64,000 nucleotides of DNA from Bacteroidota bacterium (GTDB taxonomy: Bacteria; Bacteroidota; Bacteroidia; Chitinophagales; Chitinophagaceae). Below the pieces are notes generated by a model. It was not told the DNA's origin, did no database searches, and was given only the letters and a program-made list of their open reading frames with translations. The DNA lies in contig JAFDXE010000018.1 of NCBI GenBank assembly GCA_018268085.1, forward strand, positions 1 to 64,000, given 5' to 3'. Shown one piece after another: positions 1-8,876 of this stretch (its first letter is position 1; the number at the start of each line of letters is the position of its first letter). The translations under genes were made by a program, and so were the position numbers.

Positions 1-276
1 GCATTCAGCATTAATTTCAAATTTTCAGCATCAGTTTCCGGGTAATAAACAGCCCGTACCAACTTTCCATTTTATCATCAGCAGGTCAATGCATTTTCAC
101 ATGATCGTATTACTGCTCATCGAAATGGGTAATCCCCAACTCATCCTATTACCCTGCGATTCAACCCTTTCACCGAACGTTGTCCCGAACTTATCTACAA
201 CCTGTTAATATAATGCTAAATACAGGCAGCAATTCAGTATCTTTAAGGCTCATCTTATGACAAATAATACACTACA
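1..276. other. Intergenic region upstream of the giant repeat-protein gene
   Basis: No coding frame is supportable here. The stretch is AT-rich and ends 36 bases upstream of the repeat-protein start with TATCTTTA (238-245), a near match to the Bacteroidota -7 element TAnnTTTG. No clear -33 TTTG lies 19-21 bases further upstream, so the promoter assignment is weak. Nothing else is recognisable. Confidence 0.4.
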
Positions 277-3200
277 ATGAGAAAGGCCTACTTTCCCCTG
301 TTAATCTTAGCTTTTTTATTTTCCTTCCCGTTAAAAAATTTCAGCCAGTCTTGTTTTAATACAGGCATAAACGGTTCATCCGTAAACTTGTCCTGTACTC
401 AAACCTGTACAAATATTCTTTTCCAGGTTCCACATATCAAGTCTACTGAAAATTATGCTGTAACCAGCATTCCGTTTCAACCTTATGCCTGGACTACGAC
501 TACAGGGACCGAATTAACGAGTACATATATTGATGACCAATTCTCAGATTCTATCACACTAGGGTTCCCATTTTGCTTTTTTGGAGGCACTTATTCAAAA
601 TGTGTAGTAGGTTCAAATGGTATTATTTCATTTGATGTTGTTTCAAACGCAAATCAAGACAATGCCTATGTGCTTCAAACGGGAGGTAACCCTCAGCCCA
701 TTCCTTATGCTGGAGGCTCACCTGGCAGTATTTCTCCAGCCTATTATCCCAGAGCATCTATAATGGGAGCTTATACGGATATTGATCCCAGCAATTCCAG
801 TACAACGCCTCCCGCCGATAGAAAAATTGAATACAGAATCGAAGGAACGGCACCCTGCAGAACATTTGTTGCAAGTTTTTACCATGTACCTTACTTTTTT
901 TGCCAGGATTCAATTGTAACTGAACAAATTGCTTTTCATGAAAATACCGGAATTATAGAAGTTTTTCTTAAAGACAAACCTTTTGCCTGTACTGCCTCAA
1001 CCAATAATGGCCTGGGAATAGTTGGTATCCAAAACTGGAGTCAAAATATAGGCATTGCCGCTCCGGGTAGAAACTGTACTCAATTCAGTACATATAATGA
1101 AGCCTGGAGGTTTATTCCAAATGGCGCCACCTCCCAATTTATTAGTTCGGAATTATTGACTTTAGGTTTAACGCATATTGCAAATGCAGATACGGCTACT
1201 ACTGTTTCGGGACTATTAGACATTAGCTTCCCAAACTTTTGCCCTGGTGTACCTTCGGGAACAAAGTTTATTATTAAGACTACATTTCAATCTTGTCCAT
1301 CGGGTACACCCTTAATTAGTTTAGATACGATTACAGTAAACCAGATTCCAAATTTAACTGCCGCTGCTACACATACGCCGAGCACTTGCGGGGCAAGTGT
1401 AGGAACAATAACAGCTACTGTTACTGGTAGCACAGGAGTTCCTCCTTTTACATATACTTTAAATCCTGGTGGCGTTTCAAACAATACCGGAATTTTTACT
1501 GGTTTACCTGCAGGTCCTTATACTATAGATATCGTTGATGCCAACCTTTGCTCCGTGCAGATTCACGACACCGTAAATTCCGTTTCCTCACTCGCAGGTA
1601 CCGCAGTAGCAACAGGAACAGCATGCACCGGAGTTAATAATGGAACAATTACTGCAACTCCCCAGGGAAATCCTCCTTATACTTTTACTCTTACAGGTCC
1701 GGGTGGACCTTATGTTCAAAGTAGCCCGATTTTTAATAACCTTCCATCTGGTACATTTACGCTTACTTATGTTGATGGTTCAAACTGTGCCGGAACTATT
1801 CCTAATATTGTTGTCGCTGCCGGGGGAACAATTACCGCTAATCAGTCACATACGAATACAAGTTGTGCTGGTGCAACAGATGGTTCAATTACTATAACTC
1901 CAAACACGGCGGGAACTTATACATATATACTTTCACCTGGGGCAATAACAAATTCAACAGGAATATTCACCGCACTTGCTGCCGGAACTTACTCTGTAAC
2001 TTTTACAAATACTGCAACGGGTTGTACCGGAACGGTAAATAATATTTCGATTACTGTCGGCGGTTCTATTACCGCTACCTGGGCTCACAATCAAAACGAA
2101 ACCTGCCCGGGTGCAGCAGACGGTATCATAACAGTAACGCCTAACCCGGCAAGTCCGGGTGTGTACACATACACCATGACGCCAGCGCCTTCGGGAGGTG
2201 CTACCAACAGCACCGGTATTTTTACCGGATGTGCTGCCGGCGTTTTCTATAATGTAAACTTTACTAATACAACTACCGGTTGCACCGGCAGTCTCACTTT
2301 CTTATTCGTGTTGGCTGCTACGCCTGTCTCTGGCACACAAACGCATACCGATGCCAATTGCCCGGGTGTAAGCGATGGTTCCATTACCATCACGCCTTCA
2401 CCTGCCGGCAGCTACACGTACACGATAGCGCCTCCGCCCGCCAGCGGTCCTGCTACCAATACAACAGGAATCTTTAATAACCTCGCCGGTGGAACAACCT
2501 ATTCGGTATCGTTCCAGAATGCCGGAGGTTGCGGATCTTCTGTAAACAATATTGCCATTAACCAGGGTGCAGGTATTACGGGAAATTCCAGTACTACTGC
2601 AACATCCTGTACAGGTGCAAATGATGGTACAGCTACCATTACACCAGCCGGTGCCGGCACATTTACCTATACCATCAGTCCGCCACCAACAAGTGGCCCT
2701 GCTACAAACAGCACCGGTATTTTCAATAATCTTGCAGACGGAACCTATACGGTAAATATTTCCAATGCGGCAGGTTGCACGGGTGTTGTAAACAATGTAG
2801 TGGTGGCTCCAGGTACTGCACTTACCTATACAAGTTCACCTAACGCAACTTCCTGCCAGGGCGCCAATGATGGCAGCCTAACGGTAACGCCTACCGCAGC
2901 AGGAACATATACTTATACGATCACACCAGCACCGGTGAGCGGCCCATCTACGAATGCAACAGGCATTTTTAATAACCTGGCTGCTGGAACGTATGCTGTA
3001 ACATTTACCAATGCAGCGGGATGTTCCGGAACTGCCGCGAATATTGTAGTGAATCCCGGCCCGGGTTTAACTGCTTCTGCTCCGTCAACAACAGCTACTT
3101 CCTGCCTGGGAGCCAACAATGGAAGTGTTACCGTTACACCAACTGTTGCCGGTACTTATACATATGTGATTACACCTCCGCCAGCCAGCGGTCCTGCAAC

Positions 3201-6057
3201 CAATGCAACAGGAACATTCAACAACCTGGCTGCCGGAACATATTCTGTAACATTTACCAATGCAGCCGGTTGCGCAGGCACCGTTAGTAATATTGTAGTG
3301 AATCCCGGACCTGGCTTGTCGTCTAATAATTCTTCCACAGCCACTACCTGCCTCGGGGCAACGGATGGTACTGCAACTGCAGCTCCGGTTGTAGCAGGAA
3401 CCTATACGTATACCATTACACCTGCACCGGTAACCGGCCCTGCTACCAATGCAACCGGAACGTTCAGTAACCTGGCCGACGGCGCATACAGTATTACATT
3501 TACCAACAACCTCGGCTGTAGCGGTATTGCCAATATCACCGTTAATGCGGGCGCAGCAATCACAGCGAATTCATCACCTAACCCGGCAACATCCTGCAAT
3601 GGTGCCAGCGATGGAAGTGTAACCATAACACCAACCATTCCGGGCACATATACCTATACCATTACGCCAGCACCGGTAAGCGGACCCGCCAGCAATTCAA
3701 CAGGTGTGTTTGCAAATTTAGCAGCAGGTGTGTACAGCGTTTCATTCAGCAATGCACTGGGATGTACCGGTACGGTTGCGAATATCAATATCAATCCTGG
3801 CCCGGCATTAACAGCCAATACTTCACCGGTAGGAACTTCCTGCCCGGGTGTAGATAACGGCAGTATAACCATTACGCCTACAGTTGCAGGTGCTTATAGT
3901 TTCACGATCACCCCTGCCCCGGTTACCGGACCAGCAACCAACACTACAGGCATATTCAATAACCTGGCTGCAGGAACGTATTCAATTCTGTTTTCAAATG
4001 CATTGGGATGTTCCAATACGGTAAGCAATATTGTAGTGACACAAGGCACTGCTCCAACAGGAAATGCAAGTACAACGGCAACGTCTTGTCCAACTGTAGA
4101 TGACGGAACAATAACCATAACTCCAGTGCCGGCCGGAACAGGTGGTCCTTACACATTTACCATTACCGGACCTTCGGGAACATTTACACAGAATGGTGCT
4201 TTAAGTACCACGTTTACCAATCTTGCAGCCGGAACCTATACTGCAACATTTGTTTCTTCCAGCAGTGGGTGTACGGGAACAGTTACGTCTCCTGTGATAA
4301 CGGCGGGGCCTTATTTAACATCAACCTTCATCCCCGTAAATCCGCCTTGTGCGAATATCAATGATGGATCCATTTCTGTTACTGCAACAGGTTCGGCAGT
4401 TGCTCCATTTACGGTAATACTTACCGGACCAGGTGGCCCGTACACGGTAACCAGTGCAAACCCTGTATTCAGTAATCTTGCACCGGGAACGTATAACTAT
4501 AGTTTCACGGATGCTAATGGTTGTACAGGAACCGGCGGACCCATAACCCTTACCACGCATACGCCGTTAGCCATTGCCGTTAGTATGACGGAGCCTTTAT
4601 GTTTCGGAAATGCAAATGGTGTTATCAGCTTAACTGCTTCTGGTGGTTTGGCTCCTTACCAGTATGCACAGAGTCCGTTTACCAACTTCCAGTCTTCCGG
4701 CACATTTAATAATCTGCCACAGGGCACATACACATTCCGTGTACAGGATGCGGCAGGATGTATCAAGGATACTACGGTTACATTGAATCAGCCAACATTG
4801 TTAACTGCCAATGCAGTGGCAACAGCCGGTACATGTAATGGCAACGATGGTCAGATCCTGGTAACCGGTAATAACGGAACACCGAATTACAGTTATTCAT
4901 TAGATGGAACCAGCTTCCAGTCTTCCAATACGTTTATTGTTTCGGGTGCATCCGGAACAGGCGCACCGTTTGGCAACATCACCGTTCAGGATAACAATGG
5001 TTGCCTGGCTGTTGCTCCATTGGTAAATGTTACGTTGATCGATAACATGGGTACACTGTTTATTGGAAATGATACTACTATATGTGCAGAACAACCTGTA
5101 ACGATGCAACCACAGGTAGTTCCACAGGCAACAGTATTCACATGGTCTACTATTCCAAATCCGATATTAGACAGCACATTGAATGATACGAATATCAAAA
5201 ATCCGGTAGCTTCGCCGCTGGATACGGTTACTTATGTATTGGTGGCTCAATGGGGTGTTTGTTCAAGAACAGATACGATGACAATTAATGTGAAACTTAA
5301 ACCAATACCGGATGCAGGACAGGACACTGCGGTGTGTCATGATAAACCAATTGCATATCTCCATGGAACTGCGTCGCATTTATCAGGAACTGTAAATTAT
5401 GAGTGGTCAGATACAATGCATCTGCAAACACCGCATGCTGCAAATACACTGGCTGCACCAACTGATACGGAAACGTTTACGTTAACTGTTACTGATAATT
5501 ACGGTTGTAATTTCAGTGTACAGGATGTGATGGTAGTAGTTGTTCAACCGCCAGTGCCGGCATTCGCTGGTAATGATACCATTGCTGTTATTAATGAACC
5601 TCACCAGTTACTTGCATCGGGCGGCGTTTCTTATTCCTGGACCCCGTCTGCACCATTGAATTTCTCTAATATTCAAAATCCATTGGCTGTTTTGGATCAT
5701 GATCAGATGTTTGTAGTTACTGTAACTGATCAGGCGGGTTGTGTGGGTACAGATAATGTATATGTTCAGGTGTATCCGGGACCAGGTTATCATATTCCAA
5801 CTGCCTTTACACCAAATGGAGATGGATTGAATGACAGGTTCAGGGTTATACCAGCCGGTATTGCTTATACAGATTACTTCAGGATATTTAACCGGTATGG
5901 TCAACTCGTTTTTGAAACCAATCAATGGTTAAAAGGATGGGATGGTTCATTCCAGGGTAAATTACAACCAATGGGCAATTACGTTTGGATATTAAAAGGC
6001 AAAGACAAGAATGGCAAAGTGATAGAAATGAAAGGAACCGTTCTGCTGATACAGTAA
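277..6057 (+). CDS. Giant SprB-repeat surface protein with T9SS C-terminal sorting domain
   Basis: This 1926-residue protein begins with a signal peptide (about residues 1-24, ending NFSQ). A Cys-rich N-terminal globular part follows (about 25-350). From about 355 to 1590 there are roughly fifteen SprB-type beta-sandwich repeats with the recurring pattern SCxGAxDGSxTITP, GTYTYTITP, TGIFNNLAAGTYSVTFTN and GCxGTV. The copies at nucleotides 2572-4050 are the most alike, with a period near 246 bp (82 residues). After about 1590 come PKD-like segments. The last 85 residues (TAFTPNGDGLNDRFRV to MKGTVLLIQ) match the gliding-motility C-terminal (CHU_C) domain used for type B sorting by the type IX secretion system. 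By family it should be exported through Sec and T9SS and displayed at the surface, as an adhesin or gliding-related protein; the ligand is unknown. It is monocistronic with its own terminator. Confidence 0.93.
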   Translation: MRKAYFPLLILAFLFSFPLKNFSQSCFNTGINGSSVNLSCTQTCTNILFQVPHIKSTENYAVTSIPFQPYAWTTTTGTELTSTYIDDQFSDSITLGFPFCFFGGTYSKCVVGSNGIISFDVVSNANQDNAYVLQTGGNPQPIPYAGGSPGSISPAYYPRASIMGAYTDIDPSNSSTTPPADRKIEYRIEGTAPCRTFVASFYHVPYFFCQDSIVTEQIAFHENTGIIEVFLKDKPFACTASTNNGLGIVGIQNWSQNIGIAAPGRNCTQFSTYNEAWRFIPNGATSQFISSELLTLGLTHIANADTATTVSGLLDISFPNFCPGVPSGTKFIIKTTFQSCPSGTPLISLDTITVNQIPNLTAAATHTPSTCGASVGTITATVTGSTGVPPFTYTLNPGGVSNNTGIFTGLPAGPYTIDIVDANLCSVQIHDTVNSVSSLAGTAVATGTACTGVNNGTITATPQGNPPYTFTLTGPGGPYVQSSPIFNNLPSGTFTLTYVDGSNCAGTIPNIVVAAGGTITANQSHTNTSCAGATDGSITITPNTAGTYTYILSPGAITNSTGIFTALAAGTYSVTFTNTATGCTGTVNNISITVGGSITATWAHNQNETCPGAADGIITVTPNPASPGVYTYTMTPAPSGGATNSTGIFTGCAAGVFYNVNFTNTTTGCTGSLTFLFVLAATPVSGTQTHTDANCPGVSDGSITITPSPAGSYTYTIAPPPASGPATNTTGIFNNLAGGTTYSVSFQNAGGCGSSVNNIAINQGAGITGNSSTTATSCTGANDGTATITPAGAGTFTYTISPPPTSGPATNSTGIFNNLADGTYTVNISNAAGCTGVVNNVVVAPGTALTYTSSPNATSCQGANDGSLTVTPTAAGTYTYTITPAPVSGPSTNATGIFNNLAAGTYAVTFTNAAGCSGTAANIVVNPGPGLTASAPSTTATSCLGANNGSVTVTPTVAGTYTYVITPPPASGPATNATGTFNNLAAGTYSVTFTNAAGCAGTVSNIVVNPGPGLSSNNSSTATTCLGATDGTATAAPVVAGTYTYTITPAPVTGPATNATGTFSNLADGAYSITFTNNLGCSGIANITVNAGAAITANSSPNPATSCNGASDGSVTITPTIPGTYTYTITPAPVSGPASNSTGVFANLAAGVYSVSFSNALGCTGTVANININPGPALTANTSPVGTSCPGVDNGSITITPTVAGAYSFTITPAPVTGPATNTTGIFNNLAAGTYSILFSNALGCSNTVSNIVVTQGTAPTGNASTTATSCPTVDDGTITITPVPAGTGGPYTFTITGPSGTFTQNGALSTTFTNLAAGTYTATFVSSSSGCTGTVTSPVITAGPYLTSTFIPVNPPCANINDGSISVTATGSAVAPFTVILTGPGGPYTVTSANPVFSNLAPGTYNYSFTDANGCTGTGGPITLTTHTPLAIAVSMTEPLCFGNANGVISLTASGGLAPYQYAQSPFTNFQSSGTFNNLPQGTYTFRVQDAAGCIKDTTVTLNQPTLLTANAVATAGTCNGNDGQILVTGNNGTPNYSYSLDGTSFQSSNTFIVSGASGTGAPFGNITVQDNNGCLAVAPLVNVTLIDNMGTLFIGNDTTICAEQPVTMQPQVVPQATVFTWSTIPNPILDSTLNDTNIKNPVASPLDTVTYVLVAQWGVCSRTDTMTINVKLKPIPDAGQDTAVCHDKPIAYLHGTASHLSGTVNYEWSDTMHLQTPHAANTLAAPTDTETFTLTVTDNYGCNFSVQDVMVVVVQPPVPAFAGNDTIAVINEPHQLLASGGVSYSWTPSAPLNFSNIQNPLAVLDHDQMFVVTVTDQAGCVGTDNVYVQVYPGPGYHIPTAFTPNGDGLNDRFRVIPAGIAYTDYFRIFNRYGQLVFETNQWLKGWDGSFQGKLQPMGNYVWILKGKDKNGKVIEMKGTVLLIQ
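2572..4051 (+). repeat. Six tandem ~246-bp coding repeats in the giant surface protein
   Basis: Units start near 2572, 2820, 3066, 3315, 3559 and 3808, giving spacings of 244-249 bp. Each encodes one SprB-type domain of about 82 residues. The middle of each unit, encoding the TITPAPVSGPATN and TGIFNNLAAGTYSVTFTNA region, is nearly identical between copies at the DNA level, while the flanking units (about 1430-2570 and 4052-5040) are more diverged. Such near-identity suggests recent duplication or gene conversion. Confidence 0.8.
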
Positions 6058-6075
6058 TATCCTGCACACGATAAT

Positions 6076-6107
6076 AAATCCGGCTCTTCAATGGGCCGGA
6101 TTTTTTT
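6076..6107 (+). terminator. Rho-independent terminator of the repeat-protein gene
   Basis: A 9-bp perfect stem AAATCCGGC / GCCGGATTT (6076-6084 and 6095-6103) with a 10-base loop is followed by a run of T to 6107. It lies 19 bases after the stop codon. Confidence 0.9.
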
Positions 6108-6202
6108 ATCATTAGTCGAATATATTTTAACAGATTAAATTAATTTAATACCTTCCTGTAACAAAGGTCACTACCAGGACTTACTCCGTAACACTGAAAA
6201 CA

Positions 6203-6238
6203 ATATCTTAAACTATACGATGCTGTTTGTTAAGATAT
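6203..6238. repeat. Inverted repeat, 9-bp arms
   Basis: ATATCTTAA (6203-6211) and TTAAGATAT (6230-6238) form perfect arms around an 18-base loop. No T-run follows on either strand, so it does not look like a terminator. TATCTTAAA occurs again nearby at about 6284. The role is unknown. Confidence 0.5.
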
Positions 6239-6300
6239 CAGGTATTCATCCTCATATGATAATCGCCGACATCATACTTCGGTTATCTTAAATTAAACAA

Positions 6301-6525
6301 TTGACTTTGCATTCAGTTATTATCACTGATTGCCAAAAACTAAAAAAACACTGGCATTTGCTGGTTGTTTTTTTATTGGTGGTACCGGGATCGGTTGCAC
6401 AACCTGCCAATGATGATCCCTGCTCAGCAACTTTCCTAACGGTTTCGAATACCTGCAATTAGCATATTTTTTTTATACAACCGGGGCCACCGATGGTACT
6501 TTCAAAGGAAAACAACAGCCTAGTT
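6301..6525 (+). pseudogene. Remnant of a secreted-protein gene (signal peptide and start of mature region)
   Basis: Frame 1 from 6301 reads through KLKKHWHLLVVFLLVVPG and SVAQPANDDPCSATFLTV to a TAG at 6460-6462. This is a convincing signal peptide followed by the ANDxPCxAxxLxVxxxC opening typical of secreted Bacteroidota proteins with T9SS tails. Immediately downstream, another frame continues sensibly as YTTGATDGTFKGKQQP (about 6474-6521). A single frameshift near 6459 would therefore reconnect one reading frame. The frame then stops in the TAGTTGT heptamer repeat. No intact start codon is certain (TTG at 6301 or 6307) and the body of the protein is missing. I infer a decayed, truncated gene. 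It could be of the same general secreted class as the neighbour at 277-6057, but not a copy of its repeats. Confidence 0.65.
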
Positions 6526-6551
6526 GTTAGTTGTTAGTTGTTAGTTGTTAG
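6521..6551. repeat. Heptamer tandem repeat (TAGTTGT)
   Basis: Four and a half perfect copies of the 7-mer TAGTTGT run from 6521 to 6551. They start exactly where the pseudogene reading frame ends and lie 54 bases downstream of the aroC stop codon. Confidence 0.9.
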
Positions 6552-6604
6552 AAAGAATTTCGGGATGTGAATTGTGCTGCTTACTAAATCGTGGAAAGAC
6601 TTAT

Positions 6605-7591
6605 TTATTTTACACGCATCAACAGATCGGCCAGCACACAGGCTGTTACCGCTTCCAGTACCACAGGTACACGAAGGGCAATACACAAATCATGTCGGCC
6701 TTTCACTGATAGTTCTTCAATATTTCCTGTTTCAATGTTGAGAGATTGCTGGGGTGCAGGTGTTGACGAAGTTGGCTTAACAACAACCCTGAAAACAAGA
6801 TCATTTCCATTGGTAAGCCCACCGGTAATACCGCCGGCATTATTGGTTGCATTCTTTCCCGAAATATTTTCAAGCGCATCATTGTGTTCACTGCCTTTCA
6901 TTTTTGCCGCTGCAAATCCGGCACCGAATTCAATTCCCTTGATGGCAGGTATGGAAAACACGGCATGACTGATCAGTGATTCTACAGAATCAAAAAACGG
7001 TTCTCCCAAAGCAACCGGTAAATTAGTTACAACACATTCAACAATTCCACCAATACTGTCTTTTGCATCTATCGCTTGTTGCACTCCTTTTTCTATATTT
7101 TTTTCTCCCCCAACTTCCAAAATTGATGCATGGATAGAAACGGAAGTATTGTATGCAGTAATAATTTTCTTTGCAATAACGCCAGCCGCAACCAGGCAAA
7201 CCGTAAGCCGGCCACTGAAATGACCTCCACCTCTGTAATCTTCAAAACCTCCGAATTTTTTTGTCGCTACAAAATCTGCATGCCCCGGACGCGGCGTGCT
7301 CCTTAACTTTTCGTAGTCTGCACTGCGTATATTTTTATTTTCAAAAATGATGGTTAAAGGACTGCCCGTAGTTGTTCCCTTAAACACACCCGACAAAAAT
7401 ACCGGCTTATCTTCTTCCGTTCGGGTAGTAGTACCTTTCTGCAAACCTGCCTTCCTTCTTTCAATATCTGCCATAAAATCTTCTTCAACAATAGGTATTC
7501 CGGGAGGGCAACCATCAATCGTGATACCAACGGCCGGCCCGTGTGATTCTCCAAAAATGTGTAACCGGAATAATCTTCCAAAACTATTCAT
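6605..7591 (-). CDS. aroC: Chorismate synthase
   Basis: Catalyses the last shikimate step, 5-enolpyruvylshikimate-3-phosphate to chorismate, with reduced FMN, in the cytoplasm. The N-terminus FGRLFRLHIFGESHGPAVG and the motifs RPGHADF and YRGGGHFSGRLT are chorismate synthase signatures. At 328 residues it is somewhat shorter than the common 350-390, but both ends look complete. It is the last gene of a minus-strand run: aroA ends 7 bases upstream of this ATG. The run supplies the whole route from DAHP to chorismate except the dehydroquinase, shikimate dehydrogenase and kinase steps, which are not in the window. Confidence 0.96.
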   Translation of the reverse strand: MNSFGRLFRLHIFGESHGPAVGITIDGCPPGIPIVEEDFMADIERRKAGLQKGTTTRTEEDKPVFLSGVFKGTTTGSPLTIIFENKNIRSADYEKLRSTPRPGHADFVATKKFGGFEDYRGGGHFSGRLTVCLVAAGVIAKKIITAYNTSVSIHASILEVGGEKNIEKGVQQAIDAKDSIGGIVECVVTNLPVALGEPFFDSVESLISHAVFSIPAIKGIEFGAGFAAAKMKGSEHNDALENISGKNATNNAGGITGGLTNGNDLVFRVVVKPTSSTPAPQQSLNIETGNIEELSVKGRHDLCIALRVPVVLEAVTACVLADLLMRVK

Positions 7592-7598
7592 ACAGGTT

Positions 7599-8876
7599 TT
7601 AATTATCGTTGTTTAAAGATACGATAGCCCCCAGCATTTTTATAGCTTCAAAAAATGCCGGATAAGATTTATTTACCGCCGATGCATTGAGAATAGCAAC
7701 ATCTCCGCCTGCTTTTAAAGCGGCTACTGCAACAGCCATTACAATCCGATGATCGTTGTGCGATGAAACGGTTGCTGCATGTAACCGATGCGCACCTTCC
7801 ACTACGAAAGCATCATCAGTAATTTTTACAACTGCCCCCATCGAAGTAAAAACATCCAGCAAGGATTCGGCACGATTGCTTTCTTTTGAAAACAACCGAT
7901 GCACACCGCTGATTACCGATTGGCCGTTAGAATAACAGGCCAGCGCCATCAATGGTGGAAATAAATCCGGGCAATCCGTTGCATCGAATTCGAAAGAACG
8001 CAAACTACGTTTATTACTTACCGTTACAACTCCATTTTTCCACTGTACGTACGCCCCGCAACGTTCAAGCACAGAAATAATGGAACGATCGGCCTGTACA
8101 GAATCTGCATCCAGGCCATTTATGGATACGGTTCCGGCAATTACCCCCGCTACCAGCAAAAAAGATGCAGCACTCCAATCGCCTTCAGTGGTATAAATGA
8201 TATCTTTTTTTTGCGTAACAACAGGTTGAATATTAAAAACGCTGTACTGTTCATGTTGCACATTATAGCCAAAATGTTGCAGCATTTGTACACTAAGATC
8301 GATGTACGGTTTACTTGTAAGTTTGTTAACTTCTATGCGTAGAGGCTTGATAGCTGCATGGGCAAAGGCAAATAAAATTCCTGTGAGGTATTGCGAACTC
8401 ATTGAGCCATCCATTGTAATATCAGCCGGGATCAATGGCCCGCGTATTTTAAATGGTATATACCCATTGTTAGATTGTATCTCCACGCCCAAAGGTAACA
8501 GTAGTGTTTCAAGGTATTGCATGGGCCGGTTCAGCAAGGTTCCACTGCCGGTGAGCGTTATCCTTTCAGCGCACAATGCAACGATGGGAGCAAACATCCG
8601 AAACGACAAACCACTTTCTCCACAATCAATGTGTGCTGCCGGTTTGGGCTCCCCGTTACTATGTACCATTAAAGCATCTGCTGTTGTATTAACTAAGGCA
8701 CCCAGTTGCCGGATAATATGTATCGCAACCTGGTCATCATTACTATTCCCCGGATTAAAAATGGTAGTTGTTCCATTGTTCAGCAGCGCTAATGCACAGG
8801 CACGTTGCATCGCACTCTTACCTGCAGGCGCCTGCACCGTTCCATTTACAGCAGATGGACTGATGGTTGCAATCAT
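7599..8876 (-). CDS. aroA: 3-phosphoshikimate 1-carboxyvinyltransferase (EPSP synthase)
   Basis: Joins shikimate-3-phosphate and phosphoenolpyruvate to EPSP. The 425-residue protein begins with the substrate-binding APAGKSAMQRACALALL block. It contains the GNSNDDQVAIHIIRQLGA and GESGLSFRMFAP segments, DGSMSSQYLTG, DATDCPDLFPPLMALA and the C-terminal HNDHRIVMAVAVAALK, all typical of the family. Its ATG shares one base with the aroB stop codon (TAATG), so the two are probably translationally coupled. It belongs to the aroB-aroA-aroC operon. Confidence 0.96.
   Translation of the reverse strand: MIATISPSAVNGTVQAPAGKSAMQRACALALLNNGTTTIFNPGNSNDDQVAIHIIRQLGALVNTTADALMVHSNGEPKPAAHIDCGESGLSFRMFAPIVALCAERITLTGSGTLLNRPMQYLETLLLPLGVEIQSNNGYIPFKIRGPLIPADITMDGSMSSQYLTGILFAFAHAAIKPLRIEVNKLTSKPYIDLSVQMLQHFGYNVQHEQYSVFNIQPVVTQKKDIIYTTEGDWSAASFLLVAGVIAGTVSINGLDADSVQADRSIISVLERCGAYVQWKNGVVTVSNKRSLRSFEFDATDCPDLFPPLMALACYSNGQSVISGVHRLFSKESNRAESLLDVFTSMGAVVKITDDAFVVEGAHRLHAATVSSHNDHRIVMAVAVAALKAGGDVAILNASAVNKSYPAFFEAIKMLGAIVSLNNDN

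Larger units (their letters stand above)
6058..6604. other. 547-bp gap between the repeat-protein gene and aroC
   Basis: The gap holds the terminator at 6076-6107, an inverted repeat at 6203-6238, a frameshifted remnant of a secreted-protein gene (6301-6525) and a heptamer tandem repeat (6521-6551). No intact gene is seen. Confidence 0.7.

Noticed and set aside
1287..5198. Many open frames of 60-100 codons antisense or out of frame to the giant repeat protein
   Set aside because: They repeat with the 246-bp period of the coding repeats, have no start context or family features, and are shadows of the Thr/Gly/Ala-rich sense frame.
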